Positions 8,583 through 17,700 of a stretch of 64,000 nucleotides of DNA are shown here, piece by piece. A program made the position numbers and the translations under genes. Numbering within the stretch: the stretch's first letter is position 1; every line of letters begins with the position of its first letter. The notes under the pieces were generated by a model. The model worked only from the letters and a program-made list of their open reading frames with translations. It was not told the DNA's origin and did no database searches. The DNA is from Pseudomonadota bacterium (lineage in GTDB: Bacteria; Myxococcota_A; UBA796; SXON01): positions 46,198-110,197 of the forward strand of contig JAUXTN010000203.1 in NCBI GenBank assembly GCA_030684355.1. Reading direction: 5' to 3'.

Positions 8583-9244
8583 TCCTCTGGTGGATGCTGG
8601 CGTGCACCGACGCGCCGACCGGCCCGTGGACCCGCGAGGCGGCGCTCGCCCCCCAACTGGCGCGCATGGACCTCGACCGTGACGGCCGGATCATCGGGCC
8701 CGAATACGAGCACGTGCGGTACGCGGGGGCGTTCTTCCCGGCGGTCGACACCGACCACGACGGGTTCTTCAGCGTCGCCGAGTTGGACACGCTCACGACG
8801 GGGCAGGACCCGGTGACGTTCTTCCTCGGGTTGACACGGATGCAGGAGGGGCCGCAGGGCCGCGGGGGCATGCAAGGGGGCATGCAAGGGGGGCCGCCGG
8901 GCATGGGGCGGCCCGGCGGGGGCGCTCCGGGCGGGTTCCAGGGGCCCTCCGGGCCCGGTGCGGGTCCGAGCGCGGGTCCCGGCGCGTCGATCCAAGCGGG
9001 CGCCGCGCCGAGCGCCGGCCCCCCGGGCCACGCCGCGGTCTGGACCGCCCTGATGCTGCTGCGGGAGGAGGTCCTGGCCCGGGATCCCGGGGCGTCCGTC
9101 CCCTCCTCCGAGGAGATCGCCGCGGTGGAGGCCGCCGGGGGCTTCGACACCCCCGCCGCGCACGCCGCGCTCACGACGCTGGAAACCGCCTCGACGCGGC
9201 TCGGCCTCGGGTTTCCGGCATCCCTCCGGGCGACGGCGCCGTAG
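8579..9244 (+). CDS. EF-hand lipoprotein with Gly/Met/Pro-rich linker
   Basis: This 221-residue protein starts with a minimal lipoprotein signal (MILWWMLAC). Two EF-hand-like loops follow: DLDRDGRIIGPEYE and DTDHDGFFSVAELD. They are followed by a low-complexity linker of Gly, Met, Pro and Gln around residues 96-150, with two copies of GGMQGG. The C-terminal part is a helical region of no recognised family. The ATGA overlap with the sulfatase implies coupled translation, so it may be a calcium-binding partner of that enzyme. This is an inference from position only. Confidence 0.78.
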   Translation: MILWWMLACTDAPTGPWTREAALAPQLARMDLDRDGRIIGPEYEHVRYAGAFFPAVDTDHDGFFSVAELDTLTTGQDPVTFFLGLTRMQEGPQGRGGMQGGMQGGPPGMGRPGGGAPGGFQGPSGPGAGPSAGPGASIQAGAAPSAGPPGHAAVWTALMLLREEVLARDPGASVPSSEEIAAVEAAGGFDTPAAHAALTTLETASTRLGLGFPASLRATAP

Positions 9245-9259
9245 CGCGGCGCGCCCTGG

Positions 9260-10027
9260 CTACTCCGGCCGGACCCCGATCTCCTGGAGCATCTCCGCTC
9301 GATCGAGCGTGATCCGGTTGTAGCTCACCCGGAAGGCCGCCCGTTGATTGGGAGACAGGTTCCAAGCGAGCCGCGTGCGCTCCCACCAGCCGAGCTTCCT
9401 CGCGTGGGCGAGGAGCGCGAGCAGGAACGCGAACGTGCGGAAGTCCAGGTAGCCCGCCTGCTGCTTCTCCCACCCCGACGCGAGGCCGTCGCTGACCCCC
9501 CGGAACTGCCACGCCGCGTTCGTCGTCAGGACGCCGAAGCCCAGGTAGACCGTGGTGAGGTCGGTCAGGAGCTCCTCGGCGTCCCGATTGTCCTGTTGGA
9601 CCCCGACGGTGTCCCGCCACGCGTGCGCGGTCTCGTGCGCGAGCACCGCCACCAGGCTCTCCGGCCGGTGGTTGAAATTGGCGTCCACGCCGAATTCGTA
9701 GGTCCCGCCGTCGCGCCCCATGTACCAGCCGGCGGCCCCGTTGCGGTGGCGGGCGGCCGCGCCGCTCCAGCCCGCGATGGTGGTGTCCGGCTCGCGGTCG
9801 ACCTCGGCCCGGACCCGCGCGTCGGGGAGGCCCGCATAGGCGAGCAGGCGACGGAGGATCCGCTCCACGCCGGCCTCGTCGGGGGTCCACGGGTCGGGAA
9901 AGAACGCGGGCGCGGGGAGCACCAGCGGGCGCGTCAGGAGGGGGTCCACGCCCCGCCGGCGCACGAGATCACCGAGCGCCGCCAGGGCCCATTGCTGCTC
10001 GTCGGCCGTCGGGAGGAGGAGGGACAT
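9260..10027 (-). CDS. Putative zinc metallopeptidase (HExxH), uncharacterised
   Basis: This 255-residue protein without a signal peptide carries HETAHAW, a zincin HExxH motif, near residue 145. About 20 residues on, DAEELLTDL could give the third zinc ligand. The residues before it (LVAVLAHETAHAW) form the expected helix. The rest matches no family I recognise. It lies 8 bp downstream of the MopE-type lipoprotein gene on the same strand, so the two are probably co-transcribed. Peptidase activity is inferred from the motif alone. Confidence 0.8.
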   Translation of the reverse strand: MSLLLPTADEQQWALAALGDLVRRRGVDPLLTRPLVLPAPAFFPDPWTPDEAGVERILRRLLAYAGLPDARVRAEVDREPDTTIAGWSGAAARHRNGAAGWYMGRDGGTYEFGVDANFNHRPESLVAVLAHETAHAWRDTVGVQQDNRDAEELLTDLTTVYLGFGVLTTNAAWQFRGVSDGLASGWEKQQAGYLDFRTFAFLLALLAHARKLGWWERTRLAWNLSPNQRAAFRVSYNRITLDRAEMLQEIGVRPE

Positions 10028-10035
10028 CGCCCCTC

Positions 10036-10653
10036 CTACTCACACACCGCGTCCCCGTCCGCGCAGTCCTGGTCGATCCCGTCTCCGCAGGTGTCCTCGG
10101 CCTCCGGGTGGATCGCCGGGTCGGTCTCGTCGCAGTCGCCGGGCTCGGTCGTCCAGCCCTCCGGCATCGTGCAGCCGATGTTGTCGATGTCGCCGTTGCC
10201 GTAGCCGTCGCCGTCGAGGTCCTCGAAGGACAGGATGATGTCGGTCGCGCCTTCGTCCACCCGCCCGTCGCAGTCGTTGTCGACCTCGTCGCACACCTCC
10301 GGGTTCTCGGGGAACGCGGCGGCCTGGGTGTCGTCACAGTCGGTCGAGTCGGCCACCGTGCCGGCGGGTTGGTCGCAAGCCAGGACACCCGCCTCGAGGT
10401 CGCCGTACCCGTCGCCGTCGGTGTCCGCGTACCAGGCGCCGACGCCCTCGCCGTCGTCGTCGGTGACGCCGTCGCAGTCGTTGTCGACGCCGTCGCATTC
10501 CTCGTCCGCTTCGGGGTTCACCGCGGCGTCGCTGTCATCGCAGTCGTCGGTGCCCGCGAAGCCGTCCTTGTCACGATCGACCCCCGCGATGGGCGCCGGC
10601 GGCTCGTCGGAGCCGCAGCCGGGGAGCAGGAGCGCGAGGAGCAGCACGAACAC
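10036..10653 (-). CDS. MopE-type Asp-repeat lipoprotein
   Basis: GTG at 10653 gives 205 residues with a lipoprotein signal (VFVLLLALLLPGC). The mature protein is made almost wholly of Asp-rich putative metal-binding blocks: DRDKDGFAGTDDCDD, ECDGVDNDCDGVTDD, DTDGDGYGD, VCDEVDNDCDGRVDEG, DLDGDGYG and DCDETDPAIHPEAED. These follow the MopE-type pattern and should bind calcium and stiffen a surface stalk. An ATG further upstream at 10731 would add a non-hydrophobic leader, so it is not preferred. The gene is divergent from the FG-GAP lipoprotein and followed 8 bp later by the HExxH gene. Confidence 0.88.
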   Translation of the reverse strand: MFVLLLALLLPGCGSDEPPAPIAGVDRDKDGFAGTDDCDDSDAAVNPEADEECDGVDNDCDGVTDDDGEGVGAWYADTDGDGYGDLEAGVLACDQPAGTVADSTDCDDTQAAAFPENPEVCDEVDNDCDGRVDEGATDIILSFEDLDGDGYGNGDIDNIGCTMPEGWTTEPGDCDETDPAIHPEAEDTCGDGIDQDCADGDAVCE

Positions 10654-10708
10654 GGGATCTCCGGAGCAGGAAGGCCACGGTATGCCACGGGCGGCCGCGT
10701 AAGCGCGG

Positions 10709-10730
10709 TGACATTCGCGCGCGATTGTCA
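10709..10730. promoter_or_regulatory. 22-bp near-perfect palindrome between divergent lipoprotein genes
   Basis: The element runs from TGACATTCGCG to its mirror half ending in TTGTCA. Twenty of 22 positions pair in the inverted orientation, with mismatches only at positions 6 and 17. It sits between two divergently transcribed Asp-repeat lipoprotein genes (starts 10653 and 10768). A dimeric regulator could control both from here. The right arm also resembles a -35 hexamer (TTGTCA), but no good -10 was found at the proper spacing. Confidence 0.4.
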
Positions 10731-10767
10731 AAAATCTGCGCTATCGTCGGGGGACCCCGGACCCGCC

Positions 10768-13131
10768 ATGCTCTTCGTCCTGCTCGCAGCCTGCTCACCC
10801 GGCCAGATCTCGCTCGGCGACAAGGACTCCGGCGGGGTCGACACCGCGCCCGTCCTGGGCGACGACGACGGCGACGGGTTCGCGTCCCTCGAGATGGGCG
10901 GGGAAGACTGCGACGATCTCGACCCCCTCGTGAACCCCGACGCGACGGAGAGCTGGTACGACAACATCGACCAGGACTGCGACAATTGGTCGGACTTCGA
11001 CCAGGATCGCGACGGCGAGGACCTCACCGGCTTCGGGCCGGACTGCGACGACACGGACCCCGCGATCCGCACCACGGCCACCGAGACCCGCGACCTCTCC
11101 GACGAGGATTGCGATGGCCTCGTGGACGAGACCTTCATCGTCTCCGGTGCGATCGTCGTCTCCGAGGTGATGCAACATCCCCTCGCCGCGAGTGACAGCG
11201 AGGGCGAGTGGTTCGAGCTCCAGAACACCGACACCGAGGCCATCGATCTGAAGGGTTGGGTGATTCGCGGTGACGACGGGGACACCATCACCGTCGCGCG
11301 CTCGCTCGTCGTGCCCGCGGGCGAGCAGGTCGTCCTCGGCGCCAGCGAGAACACGGGCCTCAACGGCGGGATCGACGTGGACTACGTCTACGATCGCACC
11401 ACCCTCTCGCTCTCCTCCGAGGACACCCTGTTCCTCTCGGTCGACGGCGCCACCATCTTCGACATCGAGTGGACCGCCGCGTGGGGCACCGGCGACGGCG
11501 CCTCCTGGTCGCTCGACCCCGACCACGACGTCGTCGTGGACGCCCGCCAGTTCGACTACTGGTGCCTCTCCACGTCCGCGCTCCCCTCGGGCGACTTCGG
11601 CAGCCCCGGCGCCACCAACGACGACTGCGGCAAGATCGACGAGGACGGCGACAGCTACTCGGCCGACGAGGGCGACTGCGACGACGGCGACGACGGCGTG
11701 AGCCCCCGCGCGGACGACGTGTGGGACGGCATCGACAACGACTGCTCCGGCGCGACGGACGACGGCGACATCGACGACATCACCGCCGGCTACGTGGACG
11801 GCGCCTCCGCCAACGGCTCGCTCTCCGTGCACGCCGGCCTCGGCCTCGGCGACGTGACCGGCAGCGGCCGCCCCGACCTGCTCGTCGGCGGCGCGCTCCA
11901 GAACAGCTACTCGGGCGCGGTCTACGTCATCCCCGGGGACGACCACACCAGCCTCGGTGGCACGGTCAGCTCCTACGACAGCGCCTCGTACAGCGGCTCG
12001 ACCTACGGCTACTTCGGCGCCACCAGCCCGCTCGCGGGGGACAACACCGGCGACGGGCTGCCCGACTTCGTGGCCGCCGGCGGCGGCTACCCCAATGGCA
12101 GCGACACCGCCGTCGTCCTCTTCGAGGGCGGCAGCGGCGTGTCGGGCGCGCTCGACGTGGACGACGCCGAGCTCGTCATCGTCAACAGCGCGACGGCCGG
12201 CGCCGCCTCCGGCTCCAACCGCGTCCTGACCTACCTCGACATGGACGGCGACGGCATCAACGAGATCGTCTACAGCCAGCCGGACGCCACGGCGTCGACC
12301 CGCTACGCCGCGGGCCGGGTGTCCGTGTTCGACGCGGGGAGCTTGTCGGGCGAGATCGACGTGGACGAGGCCGTCCTCACGATCGACGGCGAGTCGACCT
12401 CCGACTACCTCGGCTTCGGGCTCGGCGGCGGCGACATCGACGACGACGGCTACGACGACCTCTACGTGGGCGCCCCGGGCGCCGACGACAACGTGACGGA
12501 CGGCGGCGCCTGGTACCAGGTCGACGGCGGCACCACGTGGGGCGGCTCCCTGGGCATCGGCAGCGCCGAGGACCGCACGATCGCCGGCGACATAACCTCC
12601 GGCGGCATCGGGTTCGGCGCCCCGGCCATCGCGGACTTCGACAGCGACGGCGACCTCGACTTCGCCATGGGCGGCATGAACACCGACACCGTCGCGGTGT
12701 TCTTCTCCCTCGACGGCCTCTCCGGCTCGCTCGACGCCGAGGACGCCCAGCTCCAGATCGAGGGCGACGGCCCGGGCCGCTTCGGCTTCTCGGTGGTCAC
12801 GGGAGACCTCGACGGGGACGGCGTGGCCGACCTCGTGGCGGGCGCCCCGGCCGTGAACTCGGCGTACGCGCAGCCGACGTACTGGTACTACACCCCCGGC
12901 AACGGCACCGGCCGGGTCTACCTCTTCCCGGGCGCCTCGCTCGGCGAGGGCGAGGCCGAGGCCTCCGACGCCGCGGCGACGGTCGACGGCGAGACCAACG
13001 GAGACCTCTTCGGCTCCGTCTTCTCCGGCGCCTCCGACATCAACGGCGACGGCACGGACGACCTCCTCGTGGGCGCCCCGCGCGGCGGGACGAGCACGGC
13101 GGGCAGGGTCTACGTGGTGCTCGGCGAGTAG
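10768..13131 (+). CDS. FG-GAP / lamin-tail / MopE-repeat surface lipoprotein
   Basis: This 787-residue protein starts with a very short lipoprotein signal (MLFVLLAAC). Domains in order: MopE-type Asp blocks (about 30-120, e.g. DCDDLDPLVNPDATE); a lamin-tail domain (about 125-285, VVSEVMQHPLA and GEWFELQNTDTEAIDL); another Asp block (about 290-330); then about seven FG-GAP/VCBS repeats forming a beta-propeller (e.g. GLGDVTGSGRPDLLVGG, DLDGDGVADLVAGAP, DINGDGTDDLLVGAP). Each repeat carries a DxDxDG-like calcium loop. Such proteins are adhesion or matrix components in other bacteria. The function here is unknown. The upstream palindrome may regulate it together with the divergent gene. Confidence 0.88.
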   Translation: MLFVLLAACSPGQISLGDKDSGGVDTAPVLGDDDGDGFASLEMGGEDCDDLDPLVNPDATESWYDNIDQDCDNWSDFDQDRDGEDLTGFGPDCDDTDPAIRTTATETRDLSDEDCDGLVDETFIVSGAIVVSEVMQHPLAASDSEGEWFELQNTDTEAIDLKGWVIRGDDGDTITVARSLVVPAGEQVVLGASENTGLNGGIDVDYVYDRTTLSLSSEDTLFLSVDGATIFDIEWTAAWGTGDGASWSLDPDHDVVVDARQFDYWCLSTSALPSGDFGSPGATNDDCGKIDEDGDSYSADEGDCDDGDDGVSPRADDVWDGIDNDCSGATDDGDIDDITAGYVDGASANGSLSVHAGLGLGDVTGSGRPDLLVGGALQNSYSGAVYVIPGDDHTSLGGTVSSYDSASYSGSTYGYFGATSPLAGDNTGDGLPDFVAAGGGYPNGSDTAVVLFEGGSGVSGALDVDDAELVIVNSATAGAASGSNRVLTYLDMDGDGINEIVYSQPDATASTRYAAGRVSVFDAGSLSGEIDVDEAVLTIDGESTSDYLGFGLGGGDIDDDGYDDLYVGAPGADDNVTDGGAWYQVDGGTTWGGSLGIGSAEDRTIAGDITSGGIGFGAPAIADFDSDGDLDFAMGGMNTDTVAVFFSLDGLSGSLDAEDAQLQIEGDGPGRFGFSVVTGDLDGDGVADLVAGAPAVNSAYAQPTYWYYTPGNGTGRVYLFPGASLGEGEAEASDAAATVDGETNGDLFGSVFSGASDINGDGTDDLLVGAPRGGTSTAGRVYVVLGE

Positions 13132-13145
13132 GGCTCGGCGGGCAG

Positions 13146-13158
13146 GGCTCGGCGAGCC
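13146..13158. terminator. Short hairpin between convergent genes
   Basis: GGCTC and GAGCC pair around a 3-base loop between the stops of two convergent genes. A related imperfect copy follows about 25 bp later. There is no U-tract, so this is at best a weak or Rho-assisted terminator. Confidence 0.25.
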
Positions 13159-13215
13159 GGGTCCGTAGAGCAGGGTCCGGCGAGCCGGTTGCGTCGAGGA
13201 CCGGGGCCGCGCCCG

Positions 13216-14850
13216 CTACTTGCGATCCTCCAGGATCCGCGCCGCGGCGTGCTTGCCGCTGTTGAGCGCCCCCTGGATGCCGAGGCCCGCCCGCGTGCTG
13301 GCCCCCGCGAAGTAGAGGCCCGGGACGGCGCTCCGGTAGCCCGGCCGCCCGGTCATCATCTGGGCCGGCGTGCCGGCGAGGCCGTAGCCCGTGCCCCCGG
13401 TGGCGCGCGTGTAGCGGGTGTGGGTGAGCGGCGTGGCGCTCTCGCGGAAGACGATCTTCTCCTTCGTCCCCGGGAACTCGGCTTCGAGGTGATCGACGAG
13501 GCGGTCCTCGACGGCGCGCTTCATCGCCTCGTAGGCATCCCGCCGGCGGTACTCGCCGGCCTCGACCTCGTGGGGGTCGACACCCCAGGCCTCGGGCCGG
13601 CCGGACGCGAGCGTCATGACCTCGACGCCCATGACCCCCGGCGGCGTGTGGCCCGCGCTGTCGGGGTCCTTCAGCGACGCGCTCGTGATGTACGCGCAGC
13701 GGGTGGTCGCCGCGCCGTGCTCGACCTCGTCGTAGATGGACTCGGCGTCCGTCGTCTCGAAGCGCCACACGTTGCGGGCGCCCATCCCGAGGGTGCGCAA
13801 GTCCGCCTTCACCCCGAGGCACGTGAGGAAGATCGCGCCGCCCATCTCGAGCTTGTCGCGGCGGGCCTTCCACTCGTTCGGCACGGCGGCGTCGGGGAGG
13901 AGCTCCGAGTACGTGCGCTGGATGTCGGCGTTGCTGATGACGGAGCCCGCGCGCACCTCGCGTGCCTCGTCGCGCCCGGCCGCGAGGCGCACGCCCACGG
14001 CCCGCCCATCCTCGACCAGGATGCGCTCGACCGTGCGCCGCAGGCAGATCGCGCCGCCGTTTGCCTCCACCACGTCGGCCACGGCGTCCGCGATGCGCTG
14101 GCCGCCACCCTTCGGGTACCAGGCGCCGCGCATGTAGTGGGCCTGGAGCCCGAGGTGGAGCATCGCGCTCGCCTTGCTCGGGGCCACGCCGTAGTCGCCG
14201 CCCTGGCCGAGGAGCACGGCGCGCAGCATCGGGTCCCGCGTGCAGTCGTCGAGGAGCTGCGCGATCGTCGCTTTTTCGTAGCGGGGCACCGTGCGTCCGC
14301 GCATGGCGACCTGCCACAACAAGCCCACGGTGCCGGCCGCGCCACGCTTCCGCTTCTCCTCCATCCACCGGTGCATGTGGGCGACCTCCCCGAGCACGCG
14401 GATGTAGAAGTCGATGCCCTTCTTCTCGCGCGGGAAGTGCTCCACGAGCCGGTCGCGGAAGCGGTCCAGGTCGGCGGGGATGGGGAACTTCAGGCCGGGG
14501 AGCGAGATCGTGTCGAACCCGTCGTCGTCCATGCGCACGAAGTCGATGTCGACGCCGATGTCGCGCAGGAGCGTGGGGGTCTTGCCCTCGGGGCCACAGT
14601 CGCCGATGTAGTGCACCCCGATGTCGAATTGGTAGGCGCCGTCGCGCGTGGCGCGATGGAACATCGTGGCGCACCCGCCCGCCACGTAGTGCCCGTCGAA
14701 GACCGCCACGCTGAGCCCCTGCCGCGCGAGCCGCGCCGCGCTCATCAACCCACCGAGCCCCGCGCCGACGATCGCGACGTCGACCTTCTCGGGGATGGGC
14801 GTCTTGACGCGGTCCTTCGTGTGCGCAGTGGGCAGGGCGAGCTCGGACAT
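13216..14850 (-). CDS. FAD-dependent oxidoreductase, CrtI/RetSat-like
   Basis: ATG at 14850 (preceded by GGAGACG) gives 544 residues. The N-terminus has the dinucleotide-binding motif VAIVGAGLGGLMSAARLA, then GGCATMFHR. The C-terminus has the flavin-closing segment GLYFAGASTRAGLGIQGALNSGKHAA. This layout is shared by phytoene desaturases, carotenoid isomerases and all-trans-retinol 13,14-reductases. The enzyme probably reduces, desaturates or isomerises a polyunsaturated isoprenoid or lipid. No carotenoid synthesis genes are near, so the substrate is open. A small membrane protein lies 54 bp upstream on the same strand and is probably co-transcribed. Confidence 0.87.
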   Translation of the reverse strand: MSELALPTAHTKDRVKTPIPEKVDVAIVGAGLGGLMSAARLARQGLSVAVFDGHYVAGGCATMFHRATRDGAYQFDIGVHYIGDCGPEGKTPTLLRDIGVDIDFVRMDDDGFDTISLPGLKFPIPADLDRFRDRLVEHFPREKKGIDFYIRVLGEVAHMHRWMEEKRKRGAAGTVGLLWQVAMRGRTVPRYEKATIAQLLDDCTRDPMLRAVLLGQGGDYGVAPSKASAMLHLGLQAHYMRGAWYPKGGGQRIADAVADVVEANGGAICLRRTVERILVEDGRAVGVRLAAGRDEAREVRAGSVISNADIQRTYSELLPDAAVPNEWKARRDKLEMGGAIFLTCLGVKADLRTLGMGARNVWRFETTDAESIYDEVEHGAATTRCAYITSASLKDPDSAGHTPPGVMGVEVMTLASGRPEAWGVDPHEVEAGEYRRRDAYEAMKRAVEDRLVDHLEAEFPGTKEKIVFRESATPLTHTRYTRATGGTGYGLAGTPAQMMTGRPGYRSAVPGLYFAGASTRAGLGIQGALNSGKHAAARILEDRK

Positions 14851-14904
14851 GGGGCGTCTCCTCGGAGAAGAGTAGTCCACTCCCGGCTACCGGGGAGGCC
14901 CGCT

Positions 14905-15198
14905 CTACCGGTACTCGTTTGGTCGGATGAGCTGGCCGCCGCGCCACAGGCGGTAGAAGCCCACGATGGCGAGCATCGCGCCGACGACGCTCACGCCGGT
15001 CCCGATGGCGAACCACAACAGCGCGCCGCCCTCGCTGGCCGTGCCCGCGGGGGCGGTCCACGCGGCGCTGCGCCCCTCGGCGACCGCGGCGAAGTACGCC
15101 TGCACGACACTCCCGGTCATGCCGAGCGGGAGGCCCGCGAGGGCGAGCAGGACACCGGTCGCGATGAGGAGGCGGGTGCCACGGCTGGGGGCGGACAT
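14905..15198 (-). CDS. Small two-helix membrane protein
   Basis: ATG at 15198 gives 97 residues. There are two clear membrane segments, LLIATGVLLALAGLPLGMTG (about 10-29) and ALLWFAIGTGVSVVGAMLAI (about 58-77). A polar loop lies between them and a basic tail (YRLWRGGQLIRPNEYR) follows. No family is recognised. It precedes the CrtI-like oxidoreductase on the same strand and may help hold it at the membrane, which is a guess from position. Confidence 0.7.
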   Translation of the reverse strand: MSAPSRGTRLLIATGVLLALAGLPLGMTGSVVQAYFAAVAEGRSAAWTAPAGTASEGGALLWFAIGTGVSVVGAMLAIVGFYRLWRGGQLIRPNEYR

Positions 15199-15570
15199 GC
15201 CCCGCCGCGTAGCGCCGTGGCGGGGTGGGGTCAACTGCCGGGTGCGGGTCGAGGTGCCTTGAAGCCACGTCAGGATTCGCGCTGAGTTCCAGCCCGGATC
15301 ACTTGGCGGGCGGTTGCCCCCCAGAATCCGGTGGCGTGAGTCGCGGAGCGCGCGAACGTCGACCCGCCAGGTACGTCCCAGCTTGAGCGTGCCGGTCGGT
15401 GTACTTGGCCACGAGCCGTGTGGACGCAGCGAGGCCCCCAGCCCAGCCGTCGGCTGACGACATTCGAGGCGGGCCTCGCGCGCGGCCTCCATCTCGAAGT
15501 AGCGCGCCCCCTTCGGCATCGGGTGGTCAGGGTCGTGGAGCGTACACGCGACGCTTGACTCCTTGACGGT
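15199..15570. other. 372-bp intergenic region, no convincing gene
   Basis: This lies between a minus-strand gene and a plus-strand gene, so it should contain both promoters. The minus strand stays open across most of it with peptide-like stretches (e.g. HPMPKGARYFEMEAAREARL and KLGRTWRVDVRAL). No plausible start, Shine-Dalgarno or family match was found, and the codon usage is less biased than in neighbours. It may be a decayed gene. Confidence 0.4.
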
Positions 15571-17634
15571 GTGGCCGCAATGTGCGACCGAGGAGACCTG
15601 CGCACTTTGGCTGTGTATCGGTCCGTTGCGGCCGTCGCGCTGCGCAACATGGCCGCCCGCGTGGCGCTGGTGGTCTGCGCGACCACGTTGGCGACCGCGT
15701 GGCACCTCCTCTACACCCTGGACGATCGCGCGGTCGACACCCTGGAGACCTACATCCGCGAGCGTGTTCCCCGCGAGTCCGCGCCGTTCCTGCTCGCCGA
15801 GTCCACGCTCCGCACGCTCGGCTGCGCGTTGCACGAGGAGCTGGTGCGCCCCCCTGCCTCCGGAGCCGCGGGCCTCGACGCGCGCTTCGGCGCGCACCTG
15901 GTCCGCCGCGCGGACGGCCGCTGGACGGACACCGAGCCGGAGCCCAGCGCGATGTCGGCGGATGCGCCGCCCACCCACCCGATGGACGCCGACGCGGTGC
16001 GCGTCCTCTCCGCCGGGTGGCCCCTCGTCGAGGCGTACGGCGGCGCGTGGCGCGCGCAGTTTGAGAACACCTACCTGATCACGCCCGCCGGCGGCGCGAT
16101 CGTCTTCTGGCCGGGCAAGGACTTCGGCCGCGACACGGCCACCGACTTCGACATGACCGGGGAGGAGTACCACCGGGCGGCCACGCCGGCAGAGAACCCG
16201 ACGCGCGCCGCCGCGTGGACCGGCATCTATCGGGACCGGACCGCCCGGGAGTGGATGGCCTCCATCGTGGTGCCCGTTGACGTGGACGGCCGCTGGGTTG
16301 CCGCGGTCGGGCACGATGTCCTGTTGGAGGATCTCCTCGAGCGTGCCCGGATCGACCACCTCCCGGGCGCCACGAACATCCTGTTCCGGGAGGACGGGCG
16401 GCTCATCTCCCATCCGGACTTCGCGGACCGCATCCTGGCCTCGGGCGGCACCTACACCCTGTCCGACGCGAACTCGCCCGAGCTCGAGGCGATCTACCGC
16501 GCCGTCGTCGACACGCCCGACATCGGCCGGGGCATCGTCGTCGACCACCCGGCCGGCGACGCCTGGCTCGCGATCGGCCGGATCGAAGGCCCCGGCTGGT
16601 ACTTCGTCGTCGAGTACCCGAAGTCGTTGAACCGCCTGGATGCGTTCCAGTCGGCGGGCTTCGTCCTCCTGCTCGGCACGCTCTCGCTGATCCTCGAGGT
16701 CGCGATCCTGTACGTCGTGCTCCGGCGCCAGGTGTCCGAGCCCCTGCACGCCCTCGCGTCGGGCACGGCCAAGGTCGCGAAGGGGGATCTCTCCGTGCGG
16801 CTCGACGTGGCGCGCAACGACGAGCTCGGGCGCCTGGCCGAGTGCTTCAACGAGATGACGAGCGCGGTGGCGCACCGCGACGAGCAGCTCGCCCGGCAGA
16901 ACGCGCGCCTGGAGGCGGACGTGGCCCGACGGACGTCCGAGCTCTCCGAGGCCAACCGCGAGCTGGAGAGCTTCAGCTTCAGCGTGTCCCACGACCTCCG
17001 CGCGCCCCTGCGATCCATCACGGGCTTCGCGGCTCTGCTCCGGACGGACCACGCGGAAGCGTTGGGTCCCGAGGGGCTGCGCGCCGTCGACCGCATCGCC
17101 CAGTCCGCCCGACGGGGGCACGAGATCATCGAGGACCTCCTCGCGTTGGCGCGCGTCGTGCGGACCGAGACGCGGCGGACGGACGTCGACCTGGGCGCGA
17201 TCGCGCGCGAAGTCGCCGAGGCGCTCCGCCGGGCGGCGCCCGAACGCTCGGTCGAGTTCGTCCTCGAGGAGGGCATGCACGCGTTCGCGGACCCGGGCCT
17301 TCTCCGGATCCTCCTCGAGCGGCTGCTCGAGAACGCATGGAAGTACACGGAGCGTCACGCCACGGCGCGCATCGAGGTCGGCACGGAGCGGTCGGGGGAC
17401 GAGGTCGTGTACTTCGTGCGTGACGACGGGGCCGGGTTCGAGATGGCGCACGTCGACCGCCTGTTCCTCCCGTTCAGCCGCCTCCACGGAAATGCGGAGT
17501 TCGAGGGGACCGGCATCGGGCTCGCCATCGCGCACCGCATCGTCGTCCGGCACGGCGGTCGGATCTGGGCCGAGGGATCGGTCGAACGCGGGGCCACCTT
17601 CCGGTTCGTCCTCCCGCCCCGAGGGTCGTCCTAG
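15571..17634 (+). CDS. Membrane sensor histidine kinase (Cache-like sensor, HAMP, HisKA, HATPase)
   Basis: This protein of about 687 residues has an N-terminal membrane helix (about 27-48), a large extracytoplasmic sensor of Cache type (to about 362), a second helix (FVLLLGTLSLILEVAILYVV), a HAMP segment and a coiled coil. The kinase core has SHDLRAPLRS with phosphorylatable H474, the N box LLENAWKYTE, and glycine motifs DDGAGFE and GTGIGLAI. The class resembles phytochrome-like kinases that pair with Rcp1-type single-domain regulators, like the one at 20090. GTG at 15571 and ATG at 15580 are both possible starts. It heads a signalling block running to 23031. Confidence 0.9.
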   Translation: MAAMCDRGDLRTLAVYRSVAAVALRNMAARVALVVCATTLATAWHLLYTLDDRAVDTLETYIRERVPRESAPFLLAESTLRTLGCALHEELVRPPASGAAGLDARFGAHLVRRADGRWTDTEPEPSAMSADAPPTHPMDADAVRVLSAGWPLVEAYGGAWRAQFENTYLITPAGGAIVFWPGKDFGRDTATDFDMTGEEYHRAATPAENPTRAAAWTGIYRDRTAREWMASIVVPVDVDGRWVAAVGHDVLLEDLLERARIDHLPGATNILFREDGRLISHPDFADRILASGGTYTLSDANSPELEAIYRAVVDTPDIGRGIVVDHPAGDAWLAIGRIEGPGWYFVVEYPKSLNRLDAFQSAGFVLLLGTLSLILEVAILYVVLRRQVSEPLHALASGTAKVAKGDLSVRLDVARNDELGRLAECFNEMTSAVAHRDEQLARQNARLEADVARRTSELSEANRELESFSFSVSHDLRAPLRSITGFAALLRTDHAEALGPEGLRAVDRIAQSARRGHEIIEDLLALARVVRTETRRTDVDLGAIAREVAEALRRAAPERSVEFVLEEGMHAFADPGLLRILLERLLENAWKYTERHATARIEVGTERSGDEVVYFVRDDGAGFEMAHVDRLFLPFSRLHGNAEFEGTGIGLAIAHRIVVRHGGRIWAEGSVERGATFRFVLPPRGSS

Positions 17635-17700
17635 GAGCCTCCCGTCGGCAACGACGATCGGTGTCTTGCCCGCCCCGTGATGCGACGAGATTGATGCGGG

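Noticed and set aside
15200..15600. Minus-strand frame with excisionase-like peptide stretches
   Set aside because: No start, no Shine-Dalgarno and no complete domain. Recorded only as an intergenic region, possibly a relic.
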